From: Streptomyces kaniharaensis | Lineage (GTDB): Bacteria > Actinomycetota > Actinomycetes > Streptomycetales > Streptomycetaceae | Assembly (NCBI RefSeq): GCF_009569385.1 | Contig: NZ_WBOF01000001.1 | Span: 1,550,001-1,614,000, forward strand | Direction of reading: 5' to 3' | DNA: 64,000 bases | Shown: positions 48,887 to 57,769 of the stretch, in pieces | Layout: the number at the start of each line of letters is the position of its first letter | Position numbering within the stretch: position 1 is the stretch's first letter | Notes under the pieces: generated by a model | The model's database searches: none | The model's input: only the letters and a program-made list of their open reading frames with translations | Told to the model about the DNA's origin: nothing | Made by a program: the position numbers and the translations under genes

Positions 48887-49789
48887 TCAGGCGTCGTGGC
48901 GGGTCAGGGCGAGGTAGGCGTCGTCGAGGCTGTGCTCGCGGATGCGCAGGCCGGTGACGACGATCCCCTCGCGGGCGAGCAGCCCGGTGACCTCGTCGGC
49001 GAAGGACCCGACGCCGGTGACCTCGATCCGGCCGTCCCGCTCCTCGACCCCGGTCACCCCGGGCAGGGCCGCCAGTCGGGCGGTGTCCAGCGGCGCGGTC
49101 GGACGGAAGCCCAGCGTGCCGCGGGCGCCCGAGCGGGCGACCAGTTCGGCCGGGGTGCCGGCGGCGACGATCCGCCCGCCGTCCAGGACGGCGGCCCGGT
49201 CGCAGAGCGCCTCGACCTCGTCCATGAAGTGAGAGACCAGCACGACCGTCACGCCGTTGTCGCGGATGCGGCGGATCAGGTCCCAGGTGTCGCGGCGGCC
49301 CTGCGGGTCGAGCGCGGTCGTCAGCTCGTCCAGGAACGCCACCTCGGGGTTGCCGACCAGGGCGAGCGCGATGAACAGCCGCTGGCGCTGGCCGCCGGAG
49401 AGCTTGTCGAAGGGCGTCCGGACCTCGCCGGCGAGCCCCCACTCGTCCAGCAGCTCCCGCCGGTCGCGCGGGTTCGGGTAGAGGGCGGCGTACAGCTCCA
49501 ACGCCTCGCCGACGCGCAACGCGCTCTGCAGCCGGGCCTGTTGGATCTGGATGCCGATCCGGGTGCGCAGCCGGTACGCGTCGCGGACCGGGTCCAGCCC
49601 GAGCACGCGGACGGTCCCGCCGTCGGCCCGGCGCAGGCCCTCGCAGCACTCGACGGCGGTGGTCTTGCCGGCGCCGTTCGGGCCGAGCAGGCCGAACACC
49701 TCGCCGCGCTCCACGGTGAAGGACACGTCCTCCAGCACCTGGCGTCGCCCGTACGCCTTCCGCAGCCCCGCCACCTCGATCACGGCCAT
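48887..49789 (-). CDS. ABC transporter ATP-binding protein
   Basis: A 300-residue ABC ATPase of the daunorubicin-resistance (DrrA)-like type. Walker A is GPNGAGKTT (36-44), the signature is KLSGGQRQRLFIAL, Walker B is VAFLDELTTALDPQGRR, where the usual Pro after the Glu is Leu, and the switch His is in VSHFMDE. The C-terminal 80 residues are the usual DrrA-type extension. The ATG at 49789 follows GGGAGCGG. It is the first gene of a four-gene operon: ATPase, permease, kinase, regulator. Confidence 0.94.
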   Translation of the reverse strand: MAVIEVAGLRKAYGRRQVLEDVSFTVERGEVFGLLGPNGAGKTTAVECCEGLRRADGGTVRVLGLDPVRDAYRLRTRIGIQIQQARLQSALRVGEALELYAALYPNPRDRRELLDEWGLAGEVRTPFDKLSGGQRQRLFIALALVGNPEVAFLDELTTALDPQGRRDTWDLIRRIRDNGVTVVLVSHFMDEVEALCDRAAVLDGGRIVAAGTPAELVARSGARGTLGFRPTAPLDTARLAALPGVTGVEERDGRIEVTGVGSFADEVTGLLAREGIVVTGLRIREHSLDDAYLALTRHDA

Positions 49790-49951
49790 CGCGCCGCTCC
49801 CTCCCGCTCGTTCCGGGCGTTCTCCCGGCCTGCAACGAGCTTCCCGCGCGGGGCCGTTGCGGCGGATCGACCGGACGGTCAGGCCGGCCGGTGGATGCGG
49901 TGGACGGGGAATCAACCGATCGGTGGATGGGGCCGGTGCCCAGGCAGCAGG

Positions 49952-49983
49952 GAGCCCGGCCGCCGGGATCGGCGACCGGGCTC
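49952..49983 (-). terminator. Terminator of the SPFH/ribbon-helix-helix operon
   Basis: GAGCCCGG-c-CGCCG (49952-49965) pairs with CGGCG-a-CCGGGCTC (49970-49983) around GGAT, a 13-bp stem with one internal mismatch, 35 bases after the minus-strand stop at 50019. Confidence 0.7.
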
Positions 49984-50018
49984 GATGCGCAGTCGGGCGG
50001 GTGTGGTGGGCCGCCCGG

Positions 50019-50246
50019 TCATCCAGCGTCGGGATCGCCGGGTTCCGGGCTCTCCTTGGGAGGGCGGCCGCGCCTGGGGAGGCGGGCCGCGCCGCCGGGC
50101 ATCCGCCCCGCTTCGGTGAGGGCGCGTCGGAGCAGGAACTCGATCTGTGCGTTCGTACTGCGCAGTTCGTCCGCCGCCCACCGGGCCAGCGCGTCGTGCA
50201 CCGCCGGGTCCAGCCGCAGCAGGATCTTCTTCCGCTCGGTCGCCAC
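50019..50246 (-). CDS. Small ribbon-helix-helix protein
   Basis: A 75-residue protein starting at the GTG at 50246 behind AGGAG. ERKKILLRLDPAVHDALARWA followed by ELRSTNAQIEFLLRRAL is a ribbon-helix-helix fold as in Arc and many antitoxins; the tail is Pro/Gly/Arg-rich (RRGRPPKE, an AT-hook-like tract). It probably binds DNA as a dimer. It follows the SPFH gene by eight bases and is co-transcribed. No toxin gene is adjacent, so an antitoxin role is unlikely; autoregulation through the upstream palindrome is possible. Confidence 0.82.
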   Translation of the reverse strand: MATERKKILLRLDPAVHDALARWAADELRSTNAQIEFLLRRALTEAGRMPGGAARLPRRGRPPKESPEPGDPDAG

Positions 50247-50254
50247 GCCGCTCC

Positions 50255-51208
50255 TTACTGGTAGAGGGAGCCCGTGTTCACGACCGGCTGGGTGCCGCGG
50301 TCGCCGCAGAGCACCACCAGGAGGTTGCTCACCATGGCCGCCTTGCGCTCCTCGTCCAGTTCGACGACGTCGCGCTCGGCAAGCCGGTCCAGGGCCTCCT
50401 CGACCATACCGACGGCGCCCTCGACGATCAGCCGACGAGCCGCGACCACGGCCCCGGCCTGCTGCCGCTGGAGCATCACCTGGGCGACCTCGGGCGCGTA
50501 GGCGAGCCGGGTGATCCGGGACTCGACGACCCGGACGCCGGCCGAGACGACCCGGGCGGCGATCTCGGCGGAGAGCTTGCGGGTGACCTCGTCCGCGCCG
50601 TCGCGCAGCGACAACTGCCCCTCGTGGTGGGCGTCGTACGGGTAGCTGCTGGCGATGTGCCGGACGGCCGTCTCGGTCTGGATGGCGACGAAGTCGGTGT
50701 AGTCGTCCACCTCGAACACGGCCTTGGCGGTGTCCTCGACCTGCCAGACGACGACGGCGGCCATCTCGATCGGGTTGCCGTCCGCGTCGTTGACCTTGGT
50801 GGTCTCGGTCTCGTGGTTGCGGATCCGGGTGGAGATCCGGCGGCGGCTGGTGAACGGGTTCAGCCAGCTCAGGCCCTCGGCACGGATGGTGCCGCGGTAG
50901 TTGCCGAGCAGCTGGACCACCCGGGCCTCGCCGGGCGAGACCACGGTGAGGCCGCAGAGCGTCAGCAGCGAGGCCAGCGCGAGCACCGGCCCGGCTATCA
51001 CCAGGGCGACGCCCACACCCTTGGCGCCGCCGGAGATCTGCACGCCGCCGGCGATCATCGACCCGACTCCCGCGACCAGGCCGAGCAGTCCGCTCACGAG
51101 CACCGGCAGGCCGGCGGCCGCGGTGATGACGCGTTCGGTGATCTTGGGGGCCGGGAGGTCCAGGGCAGGGCCGTCTTCTTCTTCGACGGGGATACGCGGT
51201 GTGGTCAT
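50255..51208 (-). CDS. SPFH/Band 7 domain membrane protein
   Basis: A 317-residue membrane protein of the stomatin/prohibitin (SPFH) superfamily. Two hydrophobic segments (about residues 28-55 and 65-88) anchor it. The SPFH domain follows: [26 protein letters not shown] in pieces, [27 protein letters not shown], and [30 protein letters not shown], ending with a coiled helix. Such proteins organise membrane microdomains. The ATG at 51208 follows GGAGGA. It is co-transcribed with the ribbon-helix-helix gene behind a perfect palindrome. Confidence 0.92.
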   Translation of the reverse strand: MTTPRIPVEEEDGPALDLPAPKITERVITAAAGLPVLVSGLLGLVAGVGSMIAGGVQISGGAKGVGVALVIAGPVLALASLLTLCGLTVVSPGEARVVQLLGNYRGTIRAEGLSWLNPFTSRRRISTRIRNHETETTKVNDADGNPIEMAAVVVWQVEDTAKAVFEVDDYTDFVAIQTETAVRHIASSYPYDAHHEGQLSLRDGADEVTRKLSAEIAARVVSAGVRVVESRITRLAYAPEVAQVMLQRQQAGAVVAARRLIVEGAVGMVEEALDRLAERDVVELDEERKAAMVSNLLVVLCGDRGTQPVVNTGSLYQ

Positions 51209-51247
51209 GGGACCGACTCCTCCAGCGAGTGATTCCGCTCAGTTAGC

Positions 51248-51263
51248 AAAGTGATATCACTTT
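51248..51263. promoter_or_regulatory. Perfect 16-bp palindrome upstream of the SPFH operon
   Basis: AAAGTGATATCACTTT is fully self-complementary and AT-rich in a very GC-rich region, 40 bases upstream of the SPFH start. It is a strong operator candidate, most simply for the ribbon-helix-helix protein of the same operon. Confidence 0.65.
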
Positions 51264-51535
51264 TTCCGCGGCCGGCGCCAGGGGCCCTCACGGACGGGGA
51301 CCCCGATGTGATCCGCGCACGCCGTGGGGCCGCCACCGACGCATGGTGGCGGCCCCACGGGTCGTGTTGATGTTGCGGCCGTCGCCCTGCCTCCCGGCAT
51401 GTCCCCAGGGAGGGTGAAAACCGGCGTGGCGGAACGTGGCACGCGGGGCCGTTGCTCTACAGTTCCACTCGGCAGGCCCGGACGTTTTGGCTGGTCAGGG
51501 GCTTCTTCACCCGACCGGCGGACCATGGTCGAAGG

Positions 51536-51609
<74 letters not shown>

Positions 51610-51796
51610 GGTTCGCCGCGCGCGCCGGTCGTCGGCACGGCAGCAGCAGACGGCCCCGAAGGCCGTCCCGGGCAGCATAGCCGGTCGATCACCCGTGGTG
51701 CGCGCCGGGGGCGCACATGGGTACGCGGGGGTGCACGCCTCTCCGGGTGGAGCAGTCCGACTCGCCGGGCCGTGGCCGGACGGGCAGCCTGGGCTG

Positions 51797-52651
51797 ATGA
51801 CGATACGTGAGGCGGGTGCGGCGTCCGGCGTCGTGCTGGTGCTGCTGGCCGCGGCGGGCTGCACCACCGCGGCCGGGCCCGGCGGGAGCACCCCGACGGT
51901 CACCTCGGCCGCCGCCTCGCCCACCGTCTCGGGCAACACCCACGGCTGGAGCCGGCAGCGGCTCAGGGGCGCGGCCGCCAGGCACACCGGGGTCACCCGC
52001 ACCGCCGGGCCCAGCGTGCTGAACGGCCTGGTCGGCGCCGTCTTCACCCGCAACGCGGACGGCGACCACTTCTGCACCGCGAGCGTGGTCGACAGCGCCG
52101 GGCTGAACCTGATCGTCACCGCCGCGCACTGCGTCTGGGATCCGCAGCTCGGCCGGCGCAGCGACCTGGTGTTCATCCCGGGCTACCGCAACGGCGACGC
52201 CCCGAGCGGCGTCTGGCCGCTGGTGGCCGTCACCGTCGACGACGGCTGGAAGAACCACGCCGACCCGGACGTGGACGTCGCCTTCGCCGTCGTCCAGGCG
52301 CAGAACGGGCAGCAGGTGCAGCAGGTGCTCGGCGCCAACAAGCTCGGCACCAACCGCGGCTACCAGGTCTCCGTGCGCGTCACCGGCTACCCCGGGGGCA
52401 GCGACGTCCCGATCACCTGCGCCAACACCACCGCCCAGCAGAGCCCCTCCCAGCTGCGGATCGCCTGCCCCGACTACACCGGCGGCACCAGCGGCAGCCC
52501 CTGGGTCACCGACTTCGACCCGAGCACCCGGACGGGCACCGTGGTCGGCGTGATCGGCGGCTACCAGCAAGGCGGGGACACCCCCGACGTCTCGTACAGC
52601 TGCTACTTCGGCGACCGCGTCCAGGCGCTCTACGACCGCGCGACCCGGTAG
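51797..52651 (+). CDS. Secreted trypsin/V8-like serine protease lipoprotein (copy 1)
   Basis: A 284-residue exported protein. The first 21 residues are a signal peptide ending in a lipobox-like AAAGC with Cys22, so it is probably membrane-anchored on the outside. The protease domain has His111 in VTAAHCV, Asp160 in DVDVAFAV and Ser232 in GGTSGSPW (the GxSGSP form seen in V8-type S1 enzymes). IGGYQQGGDTPDVSYS is near the C-terminus. The ATG at 51797 is chosen because it starts the signal peptide. A related copy follows 141 bases downstream. Confidence 0.88.
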   Translation: MTIREAGAASGVVLVLLAAAGCTTAAGPGGSTPTVTSAAASPTVSGNTHGWSRQRLRGAAARHTGVTRTAGPSVLNGLVGAVFTRNADGDHFCTASVVDSAGLNLIVTAAHCVWDPQLGRRSDLVFIPGYRNGDAPSGVWPLVAVTVDDGWKNHADPDVDVAFAVVQAQNGQQVQQVLGANKLGTNRGYQVSVRVTGYPGGSDVPITCANTTAQQSPSQLRIACPDYTGGTSGSPWVTDFDPSTRTGTVVGVIGGYQQGGDTPDVSYSCYFGDRVQALYDRATR

Positions 52652-52792
52652 CGGCGGAGGCCGCCGAGGACGCGTCCGAAGTCGTATCGAACGACAGACA
52701 GTGGCGTCGCACGGCCCGGCCTGGTACATCTTCCTCACGAACGGCGGAACGCAGGACCCGGCACCCGCCCCGAGGAACGAGACGGAGCGCCG

Positions 52793-53539
52793 ATGGCCCC
52801 CCGCCCGGTACGGCCCGCGCGCGCGGCACGGACGGCCGCGCTGGCGGCCCTGCTGCTCGCCACCGGCACCGCGTGCGGCGGGACGGACCAGGCGCCCACC
52901 GCCGAAGTAGCACAGCAGAGCGCGGCCCGCGACCGGATCGGCACGCTCGCGGTCCACACCCCGCAGGGCCCGCGGGCCTGCACGGCGAGCGTCGTGCAGA
53001 GCCCCAAGCGCAACCTGCTGGTGACCGCGGCGCACTGCGTGCAGAACCACCGGATCGGCCTGCTGGACGGCCTGGTGTTCACCCCCGGCTACCGCAACGG
53101 CTATTCCCCGTACGGGAGTTGGCCGGTGCAGTCGATCACCGTCGACCCGCACTGGGCGGAGGCCGACGACCCCGAGTACGACGTGGCGTTCATCACGGTG
53201 CGCCCCGTCGCCGGCAAGCAGGTCGAGGAGGCCGTCGGCGGCAACCAGATCGCCACCGGCCAGGGCATCGGGCTGGCCGTCTCGGTCACCGGCTACCCCA
53301 ACGAGCGCGACGAGCCGATCACCTGCTCGGTGAAGACCCGCTCGCAGAGCGCGACCCAGGAGCGGTTCGACTGCGGCGGCTACACCGACGGCACCAGCGG
53401 CAGCCCGTGGGTCACCACGTCCGGGAAGGTCGTCGGCGTGATCGGCGGCTACCAGGAGGGCGGGGACACCCCCGACACCTCGTACAGCATCACCTTCGAC
53501 GGCCGGGTGGCCGACCTGTACCGGCAGGCGACCGCCTGA
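52793..53539 (+). CDS. Secreted trypsin/V8-like serine protease lipoprotein (copy 2)
   Basis: A 248-residue paralogue of the preceding gene, with the same order of blocks: His81 in VTAAHCV, Asp130 in EYDVAFI, Ser202 in DGTSGSPW, FTPGYRNG and IGGYQEGGDTPDTSYS. The signal peptide ends in a lipobox-like GTAC, giving a likely lipidated Cys near residue 28. The segment between signal and catalytic domain is shorter than in copy 1. The ATG at 52793 follows ACGGAG. The two copies probably arose by tandem duplication; target proteins are unknown. Confidence 0.88.
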   Translation: MAPRPVRPARAARTAALAALLLATGTACGGTDQAPTAEVAQQSAARDRIGTLAVHTPQGPRACTASVVQSPKRNLLVTAAHCVQNHRIGLLDGLVFTPGYRNGYSPYGSWPVQSITVDPHWAEADDPEYDVAFITVRPVAGKQVEEAVGGNQIATGQGIGLAVSVTGYPNERDEPITCSVKTRSQSATQERFDCGGYTDGTSGSPWVTTSGKVVGVIGGYQEGGDTPDTSYSITFDGRVADLYRQATA

Positions 53540-53579
53540 GTCCGCGAGGGCCGGCGAGGACGTGACGGAGGCAACAACA

Positions 53580-53611
53580 CGAAGGCCCCCCGGTCGTCCG
53601 AGGGGCCTTCG
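53580..53611 (+). terminator. Terminator after the second protease gene
   Basis: CGAAGGCCCC (53580-53589) pairs with GGGGCCTTCG (53602-53611) around a 12-base loop, 40 bases after the protease stop. Confidence 0.75.
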
Positions 53612-53643
53612 CTCTGAGCAGTCACCGGGCGTACCCGGCGCAG

Positions 53644-53716
53644 CTCCCGCATTTGGACTCGAACCAAAAACCTGCCGGTTAACAGCCGGCTGCTCTGCCA
53701 ATTGAGCTATGCGGGA
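53644..53716 (-). tRNA. tRNA-Asn (GTT), first copy
   Basis: A 73-base cloverleaf with acceptor TCCCGCA/TGCGGGA, D-arm AGCTC/GAGC region, anticodon loop CTGTTAA (anticodon GTT, asparagine), T-arm ending TTCGAGTCC and discriminator G. No CCA is encoded. Confidence 0.96.
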
Positions 53717-53777
53717 TCGCGGTACTCAACTTCCGTACCACGCACAGGAAACGGACCCGAAGGATCCGCTGCCCGAG

Positions 53778-53850
53778 CTCCCCCAATTGGACTCGAACCA
53801 ATAACCTGCCGATTAACAGTCGGCTGCTCTGCCAATTGAGCTATGGGGGA
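53778..53850 (-). tRNA. tRNA-Asn (GTT), second copy
   Basis: A 73-base cloverleaf almost identical to the one at 53644-53716, with acceptor TCCCCCA/TGGGGGA and the same anticodon loop CTGTTAA. Differences are compensatory changes in the acceptor, anticodon and T stems. It lies 61 bases upstream on the same strand, so both are probably cut from one transcript. Confidence 0.96.
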
Positions 53851-54093
53851 TCGGCTACCGCTCCGGCCCCCGGTTTCCCGGGCTCCTCGGCGTTCGCTGC
53901 GGGACATACATTAGCGCACTCGGGGGGGTGGTCCGCCAATCGCTTTCCCCGGCGGCCCCGGTTCCCCGGCTGGCGTGCCCCGCGCGCGCCCGGCGCGTCC
54001 CCCGGGAGATGCTGGGGACGCGGACGGTTCGCCGTCGCGACGGACGGGTAGGGCAATGCGGCAGAAGCCGCCAGGAGAGGGTGGAATCCGATC

Positions 54094-54387
54094 ATGTGGA
54101 AGCTGTCGTTGGCCGTCGGATTCGCGGCCGGCTACGTCCTGGGCTCGAAGGCCGGGCGCCAGCGCTACGAGCAGATCGCCAAGATCACCCGGCAGATCGC
54201 CCAGAGCCCCAAGGTCCAGGGGGTGACCGACCGGGCGAGGCAGCAGGCCGGCGCGGTGGCCGGGAAGGCGGCCGGCGCCGTCGCCGACAAGGTCGGGGAC
54301 CGGCTGCCGAACGCCGTCACCGAACGGGTGCCGTACTTCAACCGGGCCCGCACCGAGGACGACGGCTGGGGCACCTTCCGGCCGTGA
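54094..54387 (+). CDS. YtxH-like small membrane-associated protein
   Basis: A 97-residue protein. The N-terminal helix WKLSLAVGFAAGYVLGSKAGRQRYEQI has the YtxH pattern: a hydrophobic helix with glycines followed by the AGRxRYE motif. An Ala/Gly/Gln-rich amphipathic helix follows (RARQQAGAVAGKAAGAVADKV), then PYFNRARTEDDGWGTF. YtxH proteins are general-stress proteins of unknown mechanism. The ATG at 54094 follows GGAGAGGG. It stands alone between the tRNA genes and the FGGY kinase gene. Confidence 0.85.
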   Translation: MWKLSLAVGFAAGYVLGSKAGRQRYEQIAKITRQIAQSPKVQGVTDRARQQAGAVAGKAAGAVADKVGDRLPNAVTERVPYFNRARTEDDGWGTFRP

Positions 54388-54489
54388 CGCCACGGTGACG
54401 CCCAGACGACCGGAGCCTGCGCGCGGGTTCCGGGCGGGCGATCGCCCGGTCCGGACGCGTACCGGGCCCTGCTGAGGCATGATCTCGAC

Positions 54490-55923
54490 ATGGCCATCGT
54501 CGCGGGGATAGACAGCTCGACCAGCCGCACCCGGATCGTCGCGTGCGACACCGAGACCGGTGCGGTCCTGCGCTCCGGCAAGGCACCGCACCCCGTGCCG
54601 GAGAGCCCCGACACCCGAGCCGGTGAGGCCGACCCCCAGATGTGGCTGCACTCGCTCGGCGACGCCGCGGCCGGCGGCCTGCTGGAGGGCGTCCGGGCCA
54701 TCGGCGTCAGCGCGCAGCAGCACGGCATGATCGGCCTCGACGCGGGCGGCGTGCTGGTGCGGCCCGCGATCCTGTGGAACGACCCGCGCTCCAGCGGCGC
54801 CGCCGCCAAGCTCCTCGACGCGCTCGGCGGCCCGGCCGCCTGGACCGCCGCGATCGGCGCCGTCCCCGGGCCCACGTACACCATCGCAAAGCTGCGCTGG
54901 CTGGCCGAGTTCGAGCCGGCCAACGCCCGCCGGGTCGCCGAGGTGCTGCTGCCGCACGACTGGCTGGTCGCCCAGTTGCTCGGCAACCCCAGGCGCCGCA
55001 CCACCGACCGGGGCGACGCCTCCGGCACCGGCTACTGGTCCCCGATCACCGGCGAGTACCGGCAGGACCTGGTGCAGCTGGCGCTCGGCCACGAGCTGAA
55101 GCTCCCCACCGTCCTCGGCCCCGCCGAGCCCGCCGGGCACACCCCCGAGGGCCTGCTGATCTCCGCCGGCACCGGCGACAACATGGCCGCCGCGCTCGGT
55201 CTCGGCCTCGGCCCCGGCGACGCGGTGGTCTCGCTCGGCAGCGCCGGGACGATCTTCGCGGTGCACGAGCAGGCCGTCGTCGACGCCACCGGGCTGGTCT
55301 CCTCGTTCGCCGACGCCACCGGCCGCCACCTGCCGATGGTCGCCACCCTGAACGCCGCCCAGGTGCTCCGCTCCACCGCCGCGCTGCTCGGCCGGGACCT
55401 GGAGGGCCTGAGCGACCTCGCCCTGGGCTCCTCCCCCGGCGCGTACGGGGTCGTCGTCCTGCCCTACCTGGACGGCGAGCAGACGCCCGCGCTGCCGCAC
55501 GCGGCCGGCACCGTGACCGGCCTGCGGGCCGAGTCGATGACCCCGCAGCACCTGGCCCGGGCCGCCGTCGAGGGCATGCTCTGCAACATCGCGGACGCGC
55601 TGGACGTGCTGCGCGCCCAGGGCGTCGGTATCAAGCGGGTGTTCCTGCTCGGCCCGGCCGGGCGGCTGCCGGCCGTCCGGCACGTCGCCCCGCTGGTGTT
55701 CGGTGTCCCGGTCGTGGTGCCGCCGCCGGGCGCCCACGCCGCCCGCGGGGCCGCCCGGCAGGCCGCCTGGGCGCTCGCCGGCACGCCCGAGCCGCCGGCC
55801 TGGGAGCTGCCGGAGGCCGAGACCCTCGCACCGGACGGAGACCAGGACCTGGCGATCGGCGCCGCGATCCGTCAGCAGTACCGGGCCGCCCGCGAGCAGA
55901 TCCACCCGGAGACGGCCGCCTGA
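54490..55923 (+). CDS. xylB: FGGY family carbohydrate kinase (xylulokinase-like)
   Basis: A 477-residue sugar kinase. Visible are the N-terminal phosphate loop AGIDSSTSRTRIVACD, GVSAQQHGMIGLD, the FGGY signature region with the catalytic Asp in ISAGTGDNMAAALG, VSLGSAGTIFA, LPYLDGEQTPALP, and the C-terminal LLGPAGRLPAVR, all as in xylulokinases. It phosphorylates a ketopentose or related sugar with ATP. No xylose isomerase or transporter lies next to it, so the substrate is not certain. The ATG at 54490 lacks a good ribosome site at normal spacing. Confidence 0.87.
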   Translation: MAIVAGIDSSTSRTRIVACDTETGAVLRSGKAPHPVPESPDTRAGEADPQMWLHSLGDAAAGGLLEGVRAIGVSAQQHGMIGLDAGGVLVRPAILWNDPRSSGAAAKLLDALGGPAAWTAAIGAVPGPTYTIAKLRWLAEFEPANARRVAEVLLPHDWLVAQLLGNPRRRTTDRGDASGTGYWSPITGEYRQDLVQLALGHELKLPTVLGPAEPAGHTPEGLLISAGTGDNMAAALGLGLGPGDAVVSLGSAGTIFAVHEQAVVDATGLVSSFADATGRHLPMVATLNAAQVLRSTAALLGRDLEGLSDLALGSSPGAYGVVVLPYLDGEQTPALPHAAGTVTGLRAESMTPQHLARAAVEGMLCNIADALDVLRAQGVGIKRVFLLGPAGRLPAVRHVAPLVFGVPVVVPPPGAHAARGAARQAAWALAGTPEPPAWELPEAETLAPDGDQDLAIGAAIRQQYRAAREQIHPETAA

Positions 55924-55931
55924 ACCGGCGC

Positions 55932-56003
55932 GTTCGGCGCCTTGGCCGCGCTCGGCGCGATCATCGCATTCGGCGTGTTCGGCGCATGCGGCGCATTCGG
56001 CCC
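55932..56003 (+). repeat. Degenerate 9-bp tandem repeat (8 units)
   Basis: Eight consecutive 9-base units with consensus RTTCGGCGC run from nine bases after the kinase stop; units 1 and 6 are identical (GTTCGGCGC), the others differ at one to five positions. The remaining bases to the gadB start show only its ribosome site. Confidence 0.6.
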
Positions 56004-56079
56004 GTGAAGATGCGTCACCCGGCGCCAGATGGCAGCGTGGGACGGGACACGGCACCGGACGGAAGGACGGCGGGCACCC

Positions 56080-57483
56080 ATGGCGCTGCACAAAGGGGCC
56101 GGCGACGACCGCCGGCTGAGCATCAGTCCGTTCGTGGGCACCGCCGACCCGCTGGGCGCGATGGAGCTGGCGCCGCCGCTGCACCGGCTCGCCGACGGTC
56201 CCGTCCCGGCCGAGACCGCCTACCAGCTGATCCACGACGAGCTGATGCTGGACGGCAACGCCAAACTCAACCTGGCGACCTTCGTCACCACCTCCATGGA
56301 GGTCCAGGCCACCCGGCTGATGACCGAGTGCCTGGACAAGAACATGATCGACAAGGACGAGTACCCGCAGACCGCCGAACTGGAGCGGCGCTGCGTGGCG
56401 ATCCTCGCCGACCTGTGGCACGCCCCCGCCCCGGACGACGCGGTCGGCTGCTCCACCACCGGCTCCAGCGAGGCCTGCATGCTGGCCGGCCTCGCGCTCA
56501 AGCGCCGCTGGATGCACCGCAACGCCGAGCGCTACGCGGCCGGGGCCCGGCCCAACCTGGTGATGGGCGTCAACGTCCAGGTGTGCTGGGAGAAGTTCTG
56601 CACCTTCTGGGAGGTCGAGGCGCGCACCGTGCCGATGGAGGGCGAGCGCTTCCACCTCGACGCCGAGCAGGCGGTCGCCCAGTGCGACGAGGACACCATC
56701 GGCGTGGTCGGCGTGCTCGGCTCCACCTTCGACGGCTCCTACGAGCCCATCGCGGAGATCTGCGCGGCCCTGGACGATCTCCACCGGCGCACCGGCCTCG
56801 ACATCCCCGTGCACGTGGACGGCGCCTCCGGCGCGATGGTGGCGCCCTTCCTCGACCCCGAGCTGGTGTGGGACTTCCGACTGCCCCGGGTCGCCTCGAT
56901 CAACACCTCCGGCCACAAGTACGGCCTGGTCTACCCCGGCGTCGGCTGGGTGCTCTGGCGGGACAGGGACGCGCTGCCGGAGGAGCTGGTCTTCCGGGTC
57001 AACTACCTCGGCGGGGAGATGCCCACCTTCGCGCTCAACTTCTCCCGGCCCGGCGCCCAGGTGGTCGCGCAGTACTACACCTTCCTGCGGCTCGGCCGGG
57101 ACGGCTTCCGGGCCGTCCAGGGCGCCTCCCGCGAGGTCGCCACGTACCTGTCCGACGCGATCGGGAAGCTCGACGGCTTCCGGCTGCTCACCCGGGGCGA
57201 CGAGCTGCCGGTGTTCGCCGTCACCACGGCCGATGACGTCCCGTTCGACGTGTTCGACGTCTCCCGGCGGCTGCGCGAGCGCGGCTGGCAGGTGCCCGCG
57301 TACACGTTCCCCGCGAACCGGGAGGACCTGTCGGTGCTCCGGGTGGTCTGCCGCAACGGCTTCTCCCGGGACCTCGCCGACCTGCTGCTGGCCGACCTCG
57401 ACCGACTGCTGCCCGAGCTGCGGCGCCAGCCCGTCCCGCTGAAGGACCTCGGCGTGCCGGCCCGGTCGGGCTTCCACCACTGA
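56080..57483 (+). CDS. gadB: Glutamate decarboxylase
   Basis: A 467-residue PLP enzyme converting glutamate to GABA and CO2, consuming a proton. Landmarks are LMLDGNAKLNLATFVTT near the N-terminus, MIDKDEYPQTAELE, the Ser/Thr-rich GCSTTGSSEACMLAGLA, HVDGASGAMVAPF, and PLP Lys280 in NTSGHKYGLVYPG. The C-terminal RVVCRNGFSRDLA is also typical. The ATG at 56080 follows GGAAGGACGG. No GABA antiporter is adjacent, so it may serve GABA metabolism rather than acid resistance. A strong hairpin follows. Confidence 0.95.
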   Translation: MALHKGAGDDRRLSISPFVGTADPLGAMELAPPLHRLADGPVPAETAYQLIHDELMLDGNAKLNLATFVTTSMEVQATRLMTECLDKNMIDKDEYPQTAELERRCVAILADLWHAPAPDDAVGCSTTGSSEACMLAGLALKRRWMHRNAERYAAGARPNLVMGVNVQVCWEKFCTFWEVEARTVPMEGERFHLDAEQAVAQCDEDTIGVVGVLGSTFDGSYEPIAEICAALDDLHRRTGLDIPVHVDGASGAMVAPFLDPELVWDFRLPRVASINTSGHKYGLVYPGVGWVLWRDRDALPEELVFRVNYLGGEMPTFALNFSRPGAQVVAQYYTFLRLGRDGFRAVQGASREVATYLSDAIGKLDGFRLLTRGDELPVFAVTTADDVPFDVFDVSRRLRERGWQVPAYTFPANREDLSVLRVVCRNGFSRDLADLLLADLDRLLPELRRQPVPLKDLGVPARSGFHH

Positions 57484-57537
57484 CCCGAGGCCTGATCCGG
57501 GGCCTGATCGGGGGCCGCTGCGAGGCCCGGACGTGAT

Positions 57538-57577
57538 CACGGCGGGGAGGGCGCATCGAGGCGCCCTCCCCGCCGTG
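57538..57577 (+). terminator. Terminator of gadB
   Basis: A 17-bp perfect stem (57538-57554 with 57561-57577) and a six-base loop, 55 bases after the gadB stop. Confidence 0.85.
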
Positions 57578-57579
57578 TG

Positions 57580-57644
57580 CGTCCCGAACGTCCGGGGCAG
57601 CCTCCCCCCGCGAGGCTGCCCCGGCCGGTGAGGGAATCGGGACG
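57580..57644. repeat. Second structured element after gadB
   Basis: An inner 13-bp stem CCGGGGCAGCCTC (57592-57604) with its complement at 57612-57624, enclosed by CGTCCCGA (57580-57587) and TCGGGACG (57637-57644). It follows the gadB terminator directly and could be a second terminator or a folded leader for the next gene. Confidence 0.55.
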
Positions 57645-57769
57645 TGGGGCCGGACGGACGACCGGCGAGACCGGTCGGCGTCCGAACGAAGGATCCGGCG
57701 GGGCGAACCGCGCCGGCCGGATAACTCTGCATCACGAGACCATGAATGTTCGAGCGTTCCCGGGGGTTG

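Noticed and set aside
46821..49835. A 1004-residue minus-strand frame that would fuse the sensor kinase to upstream sequence
   Set aside because: Residues before the ATG at 48110 are shadow translation of the permease and ATPase genes; the kinase N-terminus starts properly at 48110.
50019..50246. Toxin-antitoxin module
   Set aside because: The ribbon-helix-helix protein has no small toxin gene beside it; its operon partner is an SPFH membrane protein.
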